From CAZLGO01 sp964559295 (GTDB taxonomy: Archaea; Methanobacteriota; Methanobacteria; Methanobacteriales; Methanobacteriaceae), in the NCBI GenBank assembly GCA_964559295.1, contig CAZLGO010000086.1, positions 1 through 6,304 on the forward strand: DNA of 6,304 bases. Reading direction: 5' to 3'. The position numbers were made by a program, and so were the translations under genes. A model generated the notes under the pieces. It searched no databases. It saw nothing but the letters and a program-made list of their open reading frames with translations, and was not told the DNA's origin. This document shows positions 5,765 through 6,304 of the stretch, one piece after another. Every line of letters starts with the position of its first letter. The stretch's first letter is position 1.

Positions 5765-6303
5765 TAATAGCTTCTCTGCAAGACAAAATCTGCAACTAAA
5801 AGAAGAGCATCCTTTGCATCGGAATCGTCCAACACATCCAATAATCCCTTTGCAGTTTTTACATTTCCTCTTGCAATATTTCGAGCATAATCAATTGATC
5901 CATATTTTTCAAAGATTCTGATAGCTTCGTGGATGTTTTTTTCGTTATGTTTTTTCTCTAATATGGAAACCAGTGCTTTTTTGTCTTCCAGTGACGCAGC
6001 CTCAAGCGCATGAACAACCATGAGAGTCATCTTTCCCTCCATTATATCACTTCCAACTGGTTTTCCGATCTTTCTCTCATCGCTTGCAACATCCAAATAA
6101 TCATCCTGAATCTGAAATGCCATTCCAATTAATCTTCCATATTCTGCAAGGGCGTCTATCTGTTTTTTAGATCCTCCGCCAAGTATAGCACCTGATTTCG
6201 TTGCAGCTTCTATCAGCGCGGCTGTTTTTTTGTAAATCATCCTCATGTATTCTTCTTCTCCAACATCGAATTTTCCCTCAAAGCCTATATCATATGCCTG
6301 ACC
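5764..6303 (-). CDS. idsA: Isoprenyl (geranylgeranyl/farnesyl) diphosphate synthase, 3' part
   Basis: The gene runs in from the right edge; 179 C-terminal residues are visible, a little over half of a normal protein of this family. The enzyme condenses isopentenyl diphosphate with allylic diphosphates to make C15-C20 chains for archaeal ether lipids. Visible family signatures are GQAYDI at the very start, KTAALIEAA (26-34), the second aspartate-rich motif FQIQDDYLD (63-71, with D67, D68 and D71 binding magnesium and diphosphate) and KPVGSDIMEGKMT (81-93). The first DDxxD motif and the chain-length residues before it lie outside the window, so product length cannot be judged. An internal ATG at 6246 is not the start, because conserved sequence continues upstream to the edge. 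The TAA stop overlaps the gltX ATG by one base, implying one transcript and translational coupling. Confidence 0.93.
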   Translation of the reverse strand, partial: GQAYDIGFEGKFDVGEEEYMRMIYKKTAALIEAATKSGAILGGGSKKQIDALAEYGRLIGMAFQIQDDYLDVASDERKIGKPVGSDIMEGKMTLMVVHALEAASLEDKKALVSILEKKHNEKNIHEAIRIFEKYGSIDYARNIARGNVKTAKGLLDVLDDSDAKDALLLVADFVLQRSY

Positions 6304-6304
6304 C

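Noticed and set aside
5697..5921. Plus-strand open frame across the idsA-gltX junction
   Set aside because: It spans two overlapping real genes on the other strand and shows no domain or signal.

Overview
The window reads as AT-rich euryarchaeal chromosome in which every recognised gene lies on the minus strand. The evidence for an archaeon is as follows. The prolyl-tRNA synthetase is of the archaeal/eukaryotic-like type, with a C-terminal Cys-rich zinc domain and a terminal tyrosine. The glutamyl-tRNA synthetase has the archaeal architecture. It sits directly behind an IdsA-type isoprenyl diphosphate synthase, an arrangement I recall from methanogens and relatives. Several starts are preceded by GGTGA-type ribosome binding sites, and TATA-like boxes lie upstream of genes. 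The lineage within the Euryarchaeota cannot be fixed from this window.

In the direction of transcription (right to left) the layout begins with the 3' part of an isoprenyl diphosphate synthase gene (idsA, 6303-5764), cut by the window edge. It overlaps the glutamyl-tRNA synthetase gene (gltX, 5764-4085) by one base. Eighteen bases later comes an M20-family metallopeptidase gene (4066-2717) that starts with TTG. These three probably form one transcript. A gap of about 270 bases follows; it contains coding-like fragments in alternating frames and a likely promoter. Next is a stand-alone glutamine amidotransferase gene of the anthranilate/aminodeoxychorismate synthase type (trpG-like, 2442-1870). 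A very AT-rich 331-base gap (1539-1869) holds an imperfect hairpin, T-tracts, short direct repeats and a TATA box inside a perfect 9-bp inverted repeat. Then comes the prolyl-tRNA synthetase gene (proS, 1538-132). Thirty-eight bases further on begins the 5' end of a gene for a protein with an N-terminal hydrophobic segment (93 to the window edge).

The genes are mainly housekeeping: ether-lipid precursor synthesis, charging of tRNA-Glu and tRNA-Pro, peptide hydrolysis, and the glutaminase half of a chorismate-using synthase. I found no mobile element, CRISPR array, RNA gene or recognisable defence system, and no convincing undescribed system. The points most worth a second look are the possible broken small gene between the peptidase and trpG, the symmetric sequence around the proS TATA box, and the missing trpE/pabB partner of trpG.
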